Assembly: GCF_003253545.1 (NCBI RefSeq)
Contig: NZ_QKYV01000009.1
Coordinates: 1-64,000, forward strand
Reading direction: 5' to 3'
DNA: 64,000 nucleotides
Source: Mesonia algae
Lineage (GTDB): Bacteria; Bacteroidota; Bacteroidia; Flavobacteriales; Flavobacteriaceae
Below the pieces are notes generated by a model that was not told the origin of the DNA, did no database searches, and saw only the letters and a list, made by a program, of their open reading frames with translations. Shown here piece by piece: positions 49,664-58,315 of the stretch; within the stretch, counting starts at the first letter, position 1, and each line of letters begins with the position of its first letter. Both the position numbers and the translations under genes were made by a program.

Positions 49664-50569
49664 ATGAAAAATTTCTTTAGAGCTAACAGTTTATTGCTGC
49701 TGCTGTTTTCTACCTGTCTATTTGGGTTGAAAGCACAAACTACAGATCTTGCAAGAATAGAATATATGCGAGTTCCGTTTAGCGATGGCGATCAGTCTTT
49801 AAATAGATTTAGAGCTTTAATACAAGCTCCCATTCCTATAAAGGATGACTACCTCATTTTTGGAGCGGAATATCGCAAATTAGATTTAGACTTTAGAGAG
49901 GACGTTCCCTTCAACAGAGAAAGAATTAAATCTACACAAAGAATAGAAGCTTCTTTAGGATACGTAAAAAAGCTTAAAAACACCAATTGGCGAATTGCAG
50001 GAAAGGGAGGCGTAAGAATTGCATCTACTTTAAATACCAGTTTAGGGAAAGACGACTTTATCTATATGGGAGCACTGTACGCTATTAATGATGTAAATGA
50101 AAGAAACGAAGAAGGTGCAGTAATAGGAAAACCATATAGGTTAATTTTAGGTTTGGTTTATAGCACGACTCCAGGGAGGAACTACCCCATCCCGTTAGTA
50201 AATTATTTTAGAAAAATAAACGAAACTTGGTCGTATACAGTAGGAGTTCCAAAAACTTTAATAAGATATACATTTAACGAAAAAAACCACCTGCAGGCTT
50301 TTGCCACTTTAGATAATTTTTTCGCCAATATTCAAGATAATGTTAGAATTCCAAATAACGATAGGGTAGGCGAAAATATTTCTATGACCAACGTAGTACT
50401 AGGGCTGGGTTACGAGTTTTATTTTACAGATCACTTGCAGTATTACCTTTATGCAGGACATACGGTATACAACGAATATAGAATTAGAGATAACAATAGA
50501 GAAGATGTGTACGTTATAGAAAACGACAATACTTTTTACATAAGAACAGGAATAAAATTTAAAATATAG
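49664..50569 (+). CDS. DUF6268 outer-membrane beta-barrel protein
   Basis: A 301-residue exported protein with a signal peptide (about 1-24, LKAQ-TT). The body is a series of amphipathic beta strands with turns rich in Asn and Asp, ending in FYIRTGIKFKI, as expected for an outer-membrane barrel. FGAEYRKLDLDFRED and LGLGYEFYFTDHLQYYLYAGHTVYNEYRI match the DUF6268 pattern. The function is unknown. The sigma54-type response regulator starts directly after its stop, with no gap, so the two are cotranscribed. Confidence 0.8.
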   Translation: MKNFFRANSLLLLLFSTCLFGLKAQTTDLARIEYMRVPFSDGDQSLNRFRALIQAPIPIKDDYLIFGAEYRKLDLDFREDVPFNRERIKSTQRIEASLGYVKKLKNTNWRIAGKGGVRIASTLNTSLGKDDFIYMGALYAINDVNERNEEGAVIGKPYRLILGLVYSTTPGRNYPIPLVNYFRKINETWSYTVGVPKTLIRYTFNEKNHLQAFATLDNFFANIQDNVRIPNNDRVGENISMTNVVLGLGYEFYFTDHLQYYLYAGHTVYNEYRIRDNNREDVYVIENDNTFYIRTGIKFKI

Positions 50570-51736
50570 ATGCCTAAAATTTTAATAATCGAAGACGAAG
50601 CTGCCATACGTAGAGTATTGGTGAAGATTTTATCAGAAGAAAGTAAAACCTATGAGTTAGCTGAAGCTGAAGATGGTCTTGAGGGAATAGAAAAAATAAA
50701 AGATCAAGATTACGATTTGGTACTTTGTGACATCAAGATGCCAAAAATGGATGGTGTTGAAGTGCTAGAAGCTATTAAGAAAATAAAACCAGAAATTCCT
50801 ATGGTTATGATTTCGGGTCACGGTGATTTAGACACTGCCGTGGAAACGATGAAAAAAGGTGCTTTTGATTACATTTCAAAACCGCCAGATTTAAATAGGT
50901 TATTGAATACCGTTAGAATTGCTTTAGACCGAAAAGAACTAGTCGTAGAAAACCAACGATTAAAGAAAAAAGTAGGTAAGAACTATCAAATGATTGGTGA
51001 TTCTCCAGAAATAGAGAAAATCAAAGAAATGATAGAGAAAGTAGCTCCTACAGAAGCTCGAGTACTTATCACAGGAGACAACGGAACGGGAAAAGAGTTG
51101 GTAGCTCATTGGCTACACCAAAAAAGTAATAGATCTAAAGGAAACATTATAGAGGTGAATTGTGCTGCTATACCGGCAGAACTCATAGAAAGCGAACTAT
51201 TTGGTCACGTTAAAGGTGCTTTTACATCCGCTAATAAAGACAGGGCAGGAAAGTTTGAGGCTGCTAACGGAGGAACCATTTTCTTAGATGAAATAGGGGA
51301 TATGTCGCTTTCCGCGCAAGCGAAAGTATTGCGAGCTTTGCAAGAAAACAAAATTCAACGTGTTGGGAGTGATAAAGATATAAAAGTAGATGTAAGGGTA
51401 ATTGCAGCGACCAATAAAGATTTAAAAGAGGAAATTAAAGAAAAGAACTTTAGAGAAGATTTATACCATCGTTTAGCGGTAATTCTCATAGAAGTACCTC
51501 AGCTTAACGATAGAAGAACAGATATTCCTCTGTTGATTTCTTATTTTGCTGAAAAAATAGCCAAAGAACAAGGTACTGCTGTGAAAAGCTTCTCCAAAGA
51601 GGCTTTAGAACTCTTAAAAGAATATGACTGGACAGGTAACATTAGAGAGTTGAGGAATGTGGTAGAGCGCTTAATTATATTAAGCACCACACAAACTATA
51701 GATGATAAAACAGTAAAATTATTTGCAGGTAAATAA
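50570..51736 (+). CDS. NtrC-type response regulator lacking the DNA-binding domain
   Basis: A 388-residue protein with a receiver domain (1-120, phospho-acceptor Asp54 in VLCDIKMPKMDG) and a sigma54-interaction AAA+ domain (about 138-375). The latter carries Walker A GDNGTGKE (169-176), ESELFGH, FLDEIGDM and RRTDIPLL. The sigma54-contact loop is GAFTSA (216-221) rather than GAFTGA. The chain ends about 10 residues after the AAA+ lid, at KLFAGK, so the Fis-type HTH is absent. It may act from solution or through another protein. A palindrome variant encodes SLSAQAK. Confidence 0.9.
   Translation: MPKILIIEDEAAIRRVLVKILSEESKTYELAEAEDGLEGIEKIKDQDYDLVLCDIKMPKMDGVEVLEAIKKIKPEIPMVMISGHGDLDTAVETMKKGAFDYISKPPDLNRLLNTVRIALDRKELVVENQRLKKKVGKNYQMIGDSPEIEKIKEMIEKVAPTEARVLITGDNGTGKELVAHWLHQKSNRSKGNIIEVNCAAIPAELIESELFGHVKGAFTSANKDRAGKFEAANGGTIFLDEIGDMSLSAQAKVLRALQENKIQRVGSDKDIKVDVRVIAATNKDLKEEIKEKNFREDLYHRLAVILIEVPQLNDRRTDIPLLISYFAEKIAKEQGTAVKSFSKEALELLKEYDWTGNIRELRNVVERLIILSTTQTIDDKTVKLFAGK
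51306..51322. repeat. Variant copy of the intragenic palindrome in the response regulator gene
   Basis: CGCTTTCCGCGCAAGCG retains both outer arms with an altered centre and reads Leu-Ser-Ala-Gln-Ala in the usual frame. The motif is a conserved AAA+ sequence (DMSLSAQAKVLRAL), so part of the match may be due to protein constraint. Confidence 0.4.
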
Positions 51737-52052
51737 ACTGCAATTTCATCCTAATAAAAACTGAAATCATTACGGAGATTACAAGCTTTGTTTAAGAAAA
51801 TGTGATTGATCAAAAACCTAAAATTATTACATCTTTCGTGGGCGTGTAATAGTTGGTTAATTCAGATTTTGAATATTAGTTTTTCTCAAGCTAAAACTTT
51901 TTATTAATGAACCGAATCTCTATACTACAAAATTATTTTTCTACTGAAAAAATTAATTAGTGCGCTCATTTAAAACAGTGGTAGGTTGTGAGCGCTAGGC
52001 AAATGTTGCGTTATCCTTAATCTTGGTTTTGATTATCCAACATTAGGACAAG
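51737..52052. other. 316-bp gene-free region with several small hairpins
   Basis: No reading frame of substance is found on either strand. The stretch holds several short inverted repeats: TATTACA/TGTAATA (51825-51831 and 51845-51851), AGTTTT/AAAACT, and GCGCTCA/TGAGCGC (51962-51968 and 51989-51995). It also has two ATTATCC-like boxes near the end. There is no T-run terminator for the response regulator gene. It could contain a small RNA, but nothing identifies one. Confidence 0.4.
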
Positions 52053-52652
52053 TTATTTGGTGAATTTATCTTCTTGTGTAGTAGGGTCGTATTTCATAAA
52101 ATACATGGTTTTCCCATCCTCTCGATTCCATGTATGAAACAAGTTAAATCCAAATTTTTGATAAACAATTGTGTTTCTTCGGGTTTGTGTTTCTGCATAA
52201 AGAGGTAAATTGTATAAGTGCGCACGACGTAGAAATTCATCCTTCATCTCTTTACCCACTTGGGTGTCAGCACCGCGAGCATCTTTAGAAATTCCCCAAA
52301 ACCAACAATATAAATAATCTTCGTTATCGGGACGTTGATTTTTTATGTATTTCTGGTTTTTTAAAATAGTCAACACATTTTTAAAACCAGTTACATTGAG
52401 CACCAGTTTAATATTTTCAAAGGTTTCTTTAAAAAAACTGGTTTTACTTTTACTCTTGCGTAAAACAATAGCAATACCCATTTTATTAGAAGAAAGAATC
52501 AATGCATCGTTATCGATAGCTTTTTCAACCATATGTTGGGCCAAATATTTAAAACGAGCATCACGATCCCCACCTTTTTTAACAATCTGCATCGATGCCG
52601 GTGTTTCTTTTAAAATTTCGGCAACACGATTTATGATAACTTCTTTATTCAA
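52053..52652 (-). CDS. GNAT-like N-acetyltransferase
   Basis: A 199-residue protein. The C-terminal part, GKEMKDEFLRRAHLYNLPLYAETQTRRNTIVYQKFGFNLFHTW (about 132-175), is the motif A/B end of a GNAT acetyltransferase. The first half has hydrophobic strands and helix NVTGFKNVLTILKN, as in divergent members. The acceptor is unknown. It is a single gene, divergent from the PPK2 gene by 77 bp. Confidence 0.78.
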   Translation of the reverse strand: MNKEVIINRVAEILKETPASMQIVKKGGDRDARFKYLAQHMVEKAIDNDALILSSNKMGIAIVLRKSKSKTSFFKETFENIKLVLNVTGFKNVLTILKNQKYIKNQRPDNEDYLYCWFWGISKDARGADTQVGKEMKDEFLRRAHLYNLPLYAETQTRRNTIVYQKFGFNLFHTWNREDGKTMYFMKYDPTTQEDKFTK

Positions 52653-52729
52653 TGTGAAAATTTTAGGGCGCTAAGATAAAAAAATAAAGTGTCTTAAAGA
52701 TTGTATATTTAGGTTTCTAATCCATATTT

Positions 52730-53611
52730 ATGATGAAAGATATTAAAAGCAATCAGTTTAGGGTCAATCAACCTATCAAAATAAAAGAAGTAAGTACTTC
52801 ATTTTCGCTTAACGCGGAAGAAAAAACAATAAAAAGGGAACTTAAGAACACTAGAAAAGCCTTAGCCACATGGCAAGATAAACTTTACGCACACGGTAAA
52901 TATTCGGTATTGGTTTGTTTACAAGGAATGGATACTTCAGGAAAAGATAGTTTAATACGAGAGGTGTTTCAAGGCTTTAACTCTAGAGGAGTAGTAGTGC
53001 ATAGTTTTAAAACACCTTCAAAAAAAGAATTACGGCACAATTACTTATGGAGACATTATATTGCTTTACCCGAAAGAGGGAAATTCGGAGTGTTTAACAG
53101 GACTCATTATGAAAATGTATTGATTACAAGGGTTCACCCCGAATATATTTTGGGAGAAAAAATACCCCACATTCATAGTTTAGAAGATATAGATGAAGAA
53201 TTTTGGGAAACTAGAATGGAAGAAATTAAAAATTTTGAAAAGACACTAGTTCAAAATGGCACTATTATTTTTAAGTTTTTTCTCCACATTTCTAAAGAAG
53301 AACAGAAAAACCGACTTCTTAGACGATTGCAAAAACCAGAGAAAACCTGGAAATTTTCTCCAGGAGATTTAGAAGAACGAAAACTATGGGAAGAATATCA
53401 AAACTGCTATGAAAAAGCAATCAATAAAACCTCTACAGAGAACGCACCCTGGTATATAATCCCGTCAGACGATAAAGATACCGCGCGGTATTTGGTAGCA
53501 AAAATATTACAAGATAAACTGCAAGAATATGTAGACGTACAAGAACCAACCGTAGAACCAAAGGTTTTAGAACATTTACAACACTATATAAATGAATTGT
53601 CTAATGAGTAA
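52730..53611 (+). CDS. Polyphosphate kinase 2 family protein
   Basis: A 293-residue P-loop kinase of the PPK2 family, which uses polyphosphate to phosphorylate nucleotides. Walker A is GMDTSGKDS (66-74), and the second motif FNRTHYENVLITRVHPE corresponds to the FDRSWY/FNRSHYE box. The lid has KNRLLRRLQKPEKTWKFSPGDLEER. The class (AMP or ADP as acceptor) cannot be fixed, but FNRTHYE is nearer to the class III type. It starts at tandem ATGs. A palindrome variant encodes FSLNAEEK near the start. Confidence 0.9.
   Translation: MMKDIKSNQFRVNQPIKIKEVSTSFSLNAEEKTIKRELKNTRKALATWQDKLYAHGKYSVLVCLQGMDTSGKDSLIREVFQGFNSRGVVVHSFKTPSKKELRHNYLWRHYIALPERGKFGVFNRTHYENVLITRVHPEYILGEKIPHIHSLEDIDEEFWETRMEEIKNFEKTLVQNGTIIFKFFLHISKEEQKNRLLRRLQKPEKTWKFSPGDLEERKLWEEYQNCYEKAINKTSTENAPWYIIPSDDKDTARYLVAKILQDKLQEYVDVQEPTVEPKVLEHLQHYINELSNE
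52802..52824. repeat. Variant copy of the intragenic palindrome in the PPK2 gene
   Basis: TTTTCGCTTAACGCGGAAGAAA has one extra base in the centre; it reads Ser-Leu-Asn-Ala-Glu-Glu in the usual frame. Confidence 0.5.
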
Positions 53612-53668
53612 CAAACATTATTAACAAACTTTTATAGAGGGCTCTTCTTACACAAAAAAGTTTAAAAT

Positions 53669-53676
53669 TATATTTG
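53669..53676 (+). promoter_or_regulatory. -7 box of the GH3-family gene
   Basis: TATATTTG, an exact TAnnTTTG match ending 16 bp before the ATG. No convincing -33 box. Confidence 0.5.
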
Positions 53677-53692
53677 ATAAAAATATTAGGCT

Positions 53693-55219
53693 ATGGCAAT
53701 TATTGGATCTATCATTAAAAAAGTTATTGACGTGACGGGCAGCATTTCTACCGAAGTAAATGCAGCTGAAAGTCAGGTGAAAGTTTTAAAACAATTGCTA
53801 GAAAAAGCGCAAGACACTTCCTTTGGTAAATTTTATAACTTCTCAAGTATTTTAGAATCAGAAGATGTGGTAAAAACTTTTCAAGAGAAAGTTCCTTATT
53901 TTGATTACCATACTTTAAATGAACGTTGGTGGAGCCAGTTGCACGAAGGTAGCGAAGATATTACCTGGCCAGGTTCTCCAAGTTATTATGCCTTAAGTTC
54001 GGGTACTACAGGGAAAACCAGCAAAAGAATTCCGGTAACAGAAGAAATGATAGATGCCATTCGCCAAGCAGGAATTAAACAAGTTACCGCGCTTTCTAAT
54101 TTTGATTTGCCATCAGATTTTTTTGAGAAGGAAATTATGATGTTAGGGAGTTCAACCAATTTAAAAGAACACGAAGGACATTTAGAAGGCGAGATAAGCG
54201 GTATAAGTGCGAGTAATATTCCTTTTTGGTTTAGAGGATATTACAAGCCAGGAGAAGATATTGCAAAGATAGATGACTGGGATGAACGTATAAAACATAT
54301 TGCCGAAAATGCTAAGAATTGGGATATTGGCGCTTTAAGCGGAATTCCTTCTTGGATGGAATTGATGTTAAAAGAAGTGATTGCTTACCATAAAGCTGCT
54401 CATATTCACGAAATATGGCCCAATTTGCAAGTATATACTTCTGGAGGAGTCGCTTTTGAGCCTTATGAAAAAAGTTTTAATGCCTTGTTGGGTAAACCTA
54501 TAACGGTGATCGATACCTACTTAGCTTCAGAAGGATTTATCGCTTTTCAAAACAGACCTGAAACACACGCTATGAAATTAGTGGTAGATAACGGAATTTT
54601 CTTTGAATTTGTTCCCTTTCATCCAGATTATATTCAGCAAGATGGTTCATTAACTGAAGATGCTCCTGTACAAACTATCGATGAGGTAGAAGAGGGAAAA
54701 GACTATGTATTGCTAATGAGTACGGTCGCTGGAGCTTGGCGTTATATCATTGGAGATACGATTGCATTTACCGATAAAGAGAGAGCCGAAATCAAAATTA
54801 CAGGAAGAACTAAATTTTTCCTCAACGTGGTGGGTTCTCAACTTTCAGTAAATAAAATGAACGACGCTATCAAAGACTTAGAGGATATATACGATATACA
54901 GTTGCCAGAGTTTACAGTAGGAGCAATTAAAATTGAAAATGAGTTTTACCACCAATGGTATTTAGGTTCAGACAGTGAATTAAATGTCAGTGAAGAAGAA
55001 CTGGCCAATAAGTTAGATGAAAGTCTAAAAAATGCCAATAAAAACTATAGAGTGGCTAGGGGAAAAGCATTGAAAGGGGTAAAAGTCAAAGTTCTACCGC
55101 TAAACACTTTTTACGAATGGAGTGGAGCCAATAAGAAAAAAGGCGGACAAGTAAAGATGGAAAAAGTGATGAAAGAAGAAAAATTAAAAGAATTTCAAGC
55201 CTTTATAGAGAACCTATAA
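53693..55219 (+). CDS. GH3 family acyl-adenylating (acid-amido synthetase-like) protein
   Basis: A 508-residue member of the GH3 family of the ANL adenylating superfamily. ATP-binding motifs are YYALSSGTTGKTSKRIPVT (motif A1), VYTSGGVAFEPYEKSF and DTYLASEGFIAFQNR, with the C-terminal KITGRTKFFLNVVGSQLS. Plant members conjugate amino acids to auxin or jasmonate. Bacterial relatives form other acyl amides; the substrate here is unknown. It is monocistronic and ends 6 bases inside the convergent metalloprotease gene. Confidence 0.9.
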   Translation: MAIIGSIIKKVIDVTGSISTEVNAAESQVKVLKQLLEKAQDTSFGKFYNFSSILESEDVVKTFQEKVPYFDYHTLNERWWSQLHEGSEDITWPGSPSYYALSSGTTGKTSKRIPVTEEMIDAIRQAGIKQVTALSNFDLPSDFFEKEIMMLGSSTNLKEHEGHLEGEISGISASNIPFWFRGYYKPGEDIAKIDDWDERIKHIAENAKNWDIGALSGIPSWMELMLKEVIAYHKAAHIHEIWPNLQVYTSGGVAFEPYEKSFNALLGKPITVIDTYLASEGFIAFQNRPETHAMKLVVDNGIFFEFVPFHPDYIQQDGSLTEDAPVQTIDEVEEGKDYVLLMSTVAGAWRYIIGDTIAFTDKERAEIKITGRTKFFLNVVGSQLSVNKMNDAIKDLEDIYDIQLPEFTVGAIKIENEFYHQWYLGSDSELNVSEEELANKLDESLKNANKNYRVARGKALKGVKVKVLPLNTFYEWSGANKKKGGQVKMEKVMKEEKLKEFQAFIENL

Positions 55220-55810
55220 AGCAGATTTTTCTAATTCTTTATCAACTTCTTCTTCTGTTTTTTTAGCACCAAGCGTATTTACTAACTCCATAATTTCTTC
55301 GGGAGACATATATAAACGCTTTATACGTGCTTTATACTCAGGAGAAATATGGCTGTTATTTAAAATAAAATCTTTAGTGGCTAAAATGTATTTATGCATA
55401 CCATGTTGCACAGCATAGGTATCGGCAGCGCGTTCTACTTCTTGAATATGCGCAGAAGAAAATAAGTACTTTAATCCAAAAATAAGCATTCCAAAAGTAC
55501 TGCGATCTTTATAATCCATCACGTGACCTAATTCGTGACCAATCCACCCAGTAAGCACATCTTTGTCCATATCGGTAATCTTGTATTCCTCTTGTTCAAT
55601 ATGAAATTTATTACTAATTAAAATAATATACTCCCTTTTATGTTTCGGCATAAAAAAACTTTTATACTTGGGTTGAGCCTGCATAGTAGATTTTTTAATG
55701 CTTTTTTTAAACTGAAAAGTAATAGGAACATCCTTCAATTCAGGATAAAAAGAAAGTGCTTTTTCAACTTCAGGCAAGATAACTTTAGGAATAACTTTGT
55801 TAGTGTACAA
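55214..55810 (-). CDS. HELGH zinc metalloprotease (M48-like)
   Basis: A 198-residue soluble protein with the gluzincin pattern HELGH (92-96) and, 30 residues on, EVERAAD (Glu126 and Asp130 as the ExxxD ligand). This resembles the peptidase core of M48/M56-like families but lacks membrane helices, so it may act on soluble substrates. It starts with TTG at 55810; a stop codon 10 codons upstream limits alternatives. It overlaps the 3' end of the GH3 gene by 6 bases. The function is unknown. Confidence 0.75.
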   Translation of the reverse strand: MYTNKVIPKVILPEVEKALSFYPELKDVPITFQFKKSIKKSTMQAQPKYKSFFMPKHKREYIILISNKFHIEQEEYKITDMDKDVLTGWIGHELGHVMDYKDRSTFGMLIFGLKYLFSSAHIQEVERAADTYAVQHGMHKYILATKDFILNNSHISPEYKARIKRLYMSPEEIMELVNTLGAKKTEEEVDKELEKSAL

Positions 55811-55914
55811 ATCGGTTTTTATTTTTTCAGTAAATTATTCAATTCATCTCCATTTTTTATTAAAGTCATCATAAAACTTATTTCAAAACTATATAAGGTT
55901 GCACATATTTAAAA

Positions 55915-55922
55915 TATCTTTG
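55915..55922 (+). promoter_or_regulatory. -7 box of the MATE gene
   Basis: TATCTTTG, an exact TAnnTTTG match ending 17 bp before the TTG start at 55939, which supports that start. Confidence 0.55.
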
Positions 55923-55938
55923 CCCAAAATCTAGCAAG

Positions 55939-57300
55939 TTGCAACTATCTAATTATACCAAGGAGTTTAAGAAAAATCTAAACATTGCTTTTCCTGTAAT
56001 GATGGGGCAGTTAGGCCATGTTTTAGTAGGATTGGCAGATAATATTATGGTAGGGCAATTAGGGGCCGCGCCATTGGCTGCAGTTTCATTAGGAAACAGT
56101 TTGGTATTTATAGCGCTTTCTATAGGTATAGGTTTTAGTTTTGCTATTACCCCGCTTATTGCAGAGGCAGATGGAGCAAATGATATTGAAAAAGGACGTT
56201 CTTTTTTTCAACATGGGATTGTGATGTGTTGCCTTAACGGAATTCTACTTTTTCTATTACTATTAGCGTGTAAACCCTTATTGTATCATTTAGGTCAACC
56301 TGAAGAAGTGGTCAACCTTGCGATGCCATATATAGATATAGTTGCTTTTTCATTAATACCATTAATGATTTTTCAAGCTTTTAAACAGTTTGGCGACGGG
56401 CTTTCACAAACTAAGTATGCGATGTACGCTACGATTATAGCCAACCTAGTTAATGTGCTTTTTAATTATTTGCTAATTTACGGGGTTTGGATTTTTCCTC
56501 GTTTAGAATTAGAAGGAGCGGCAATAGGGACTTTGATTTCTCGAGTATTTATGCTCTTTTTTCTCTTCTATATTTTAAAATCGAAGAAAAAATTCGCCAC
56601 CTATTTTGTATGGGCCAAAAAATCACTTCAAAAGAAAGTATTTAAACGTTTGTGGGATTTAGGTTTTCCTACAGCTTTACAAATGTTATTTGAAGTAGGA
56701 ATTTTTACCGCTTCTATTTTCTTAGCAGGAACCTTAGGAACAAACCCTCAAGCGGCTAATCAAGTGGCGCTCAATTTATCCTCCATGACATTTATGATTG
56801 CGGTAGGGATAGGAGTTACGGCAACTATACGTGTGGGTAATCAAAAGGGGATGGGGAACTTTAAAGAATTAAGAAGAATTGCTATCTCTACCTTTCTGTT
56901 GGTTTTTTTCATAGAAGCGATATTTGCAATTGGCTTTATTTTGCTAAAAGACCTCTTGCCTCTAATTTATATCGATAATGCCGAAGTTATCTTTTTAGCC
57001 TCACAACTGTTAATTGTAGCGGCATTATTTCAATTGAGTGATGGCTTGCAAGTAGTAATTTTAGGTGCTTTACGCGGATTGCAAGATGTACGTATGCCAA
57101 CGATGATTTGCTTTATTTCCTATTGGATTATTGGTTTCCCAATCTCTTATTATTTAGGGAAAGCAGAAGCCTTAGGAAGTATGGGAATTTGGTTAGGACT
57201 TTTGGCAGGTTTATCTGCTTCGGCAATAATGTTGTATATTCGGTTTACTTATCTTAGTAAAAAAATGATTCAACATGCTACCATAGCACCTAAAATGTAA
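55939..57300 (+). CDS. MATE family multidrug efflux transporter
   Basis: A 453-residue inner-membrane protein with 12 membrane helices in two MatE repeats (about 12-225 and 230-440). Signatures include AFPVMMGQLGHVLVGLADNIMVGQLGAAPLAAVSLGNS and the second-half GFPTALQMLFEVGIFTASIFLAGTLGTNPQAANQVALNL, typical of the NorM/DinF branch. It exports cationic drugs in exchange for sodium or protons. It starts with TTG, 17 bp after an exact -7 box. The reductase gene follows 4 bp after its stop, so they are cotranscribed. Confidence 0.92.
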   Translation: MQLSNYTKEFKKNLNIAFPVMMGQLGHVLVGLADNIMVGQLGAAPLAAVSLGNSLVFIALSIGIGFSFAITPLIAEADGANDIEKGRSFFQHGIVMCCLNGILLFLLLLACKPLLYHLGQPEEVVNLAMPYIDIVAFSLIPLMIFQAFKQFGDGLSQTKYAMYATIIANLVNVLFNYLLIYGVWIFPRLELEGAAIGTLISRVFMLFFLFYILKSKKKFATYFVWAKKSLQKKVFKRLWDLGFPTALQMLFEVGIFTASIFLAGTLGTNPQAANQVALNLSSMTFMIAVGIGVTATIRVGNQKGMGNFKELRRIAISTFLLVFFIEAIFAIGFILLKDLLPLIYIDNAEVIFLASQLLIVAALFQLSDGLQVVILGALRGLQDVRMPTMICFISYWIIGFPISYYLGKAEALGSMGIWLGLLAGLSASAIMLYIRFTYLSKKMIQHATIAPKM

Positions 57301-57304
57301 AAAG

Positions 57305-58039
57305 ATGAAAAAGCCAGATTTCAGTAATTTAAAGGCAATTTATATTAATTGTACCTTAAAAAAATCCCCGCAAAAAAGTCATACCTCTAAACTTATTCAG
57401 GTTTCTAAAGAAATTATGGGAAAAGAAAATGTGAGTGTAGAAGAAATCCGATTAATAGATCACGATGTAGCTACGGGAGTATATCCTGATATGACCGAAC
57501 ACGGATGGGAAAACGATGAATGGCCAGCCTTATTTGAAAAAATAATGGATGCAGATATTTTGGTTGTAGGAACACCTATTTGGCTAGGAGAGAAATCTTC
57601 TATATGTCAAAAACTTATCGAACGTTTATATGCTATGAGCGGAAAAACAAATGATAAAGGACAATATGTTTTTTATGGAAAAGTAGGAGGTTGTATTATC
57701 ACAGGAAATGAAGATGGAGTAAAACATTGTGCTATGGGTATTTTATATTCCCTGCAACACGTAGGTTATTCTATTCCGCCTCAAGCAGATTGCGGTTGGA
57801 TTGGTGAAGTAGGACCAGGCCCTAGTTATGGAGACACCGAATGGAAAGGAGAAAAAAAGCAACCTCCAGTAGGTTTTGATTCTAGTTTTACCAATAGAAA
57901 TACTACCTTTATGACTTATAATTTGCTTCATTTAGCAAGTACACTAAAACAGCAAAACGGATACTCCAATTACGGAAATTCTCGAGAAAAATGGGACGAT
58001 GGCTCTCGTTGGGAATTTGAAAATCCTGAGTATCGTTAA
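57305..58039 (+). CDS. Flavodoxin-like NAD(P)H:FMN oxidoreductase
   Basis: A 244-residue flavodoxin-fold protein of the NADPH-dependent FMN reductase type. The FMN phosphate and ring contacts lie in LKKSPQKSHTSKLI and DILVVGTPIWLGEKSSICQKLIERLY. CIITGNEDGVKHCAMGILYSLQHVGYSIPP is a conserved third motif in this subgroup. It reduces a flavin or a small oxidant; the substrate is unknown. It lies 4 bp after the MATE transporter gene and probably shares its transcript. Confidence 0.88.
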   Translation: MKKPDFSNLKAIYINCTLKKSPQKSHTSKLIQVSKEIMGKENVSVEEIRLIDHDVATGVYPDMTEHGWENDEWPALFEKIMDADILVVGTPIWLGEKSSICQKLIERLYAMSGKTNDKGQYVFYGKVGGCIITGNEDGVKHCAMGILYSLQHVGYSIPPQADCGWIGEVGPGPSYGDTEWKGEKKQPPVGFDSSFTNRNTTFMTYNLLHLASTLKQQNGYSNYGNSREKWDDGSRWEFENPEYR

Positions 58040-58082
58040 GAAAAATAAATAAAACTATCAAAATTAAATATTACCGCCCTTT

Positions 58083-58310
58083 ATGGAATTCCCAAAATAC
58101 TTATTAGCCGATAACACCGATTTTCCTGATGCTATTTTTGTAGTACATACTCAGTTTCCTCGTTTTATCATCAATTTACAAGATGATGAGGTAGAATGGC
58201 TGGAAGATTTTGATGCTAACGATGAAAAAGAATTGGCTAGTGAAGCGGAAATTTTAATTGAAGAAGCGTCTCAATTCTATGATCGTGAAGTAGAACGTTA
58301 CCAAGATTAG
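58083..58310 (+). CDS. Small acidic conserved protein, unknown function
   Basis: A 75-residue very acidic protein (MEFPKYLLADNTDFPDAIFVVHTQFPRFIINLQDDEVEWLEDF then an EL-rich helix). No Cys or His motif and no family I can name, but the composition and length look like a conserved Flavobacteriaceae protein rather than a chance frame. It lies 43 bp after the reductase gene and 5 bp before the PAP2 gene, so it is likely cotranscribed with both. Confidence 0.72.
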   Translation: MEFPKYLLADNTDFPDAIFVVHTQFPRFIINLQDDEVEWLEDFDANDEKELASEAEILIEEASQFYDREVERYQD

Positions 58311-58315
58311 TTGTT

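Noticed and set aside
53478-53491. ATACCGCGCGGTAT palindrome in the PPK2 gene
   Set aside because: A perfect palindrome, but unrelated in sequence to the CTTCCGCGGAAG family and seen only once.
55640-55912. A plus-strand open frame opposite the start of the metalloprotease gene
   Set aside because: It is Phe/Asn/Lys-rich and opposes the coding part of a gene with an intact HELGH motif, and it has no promoter.
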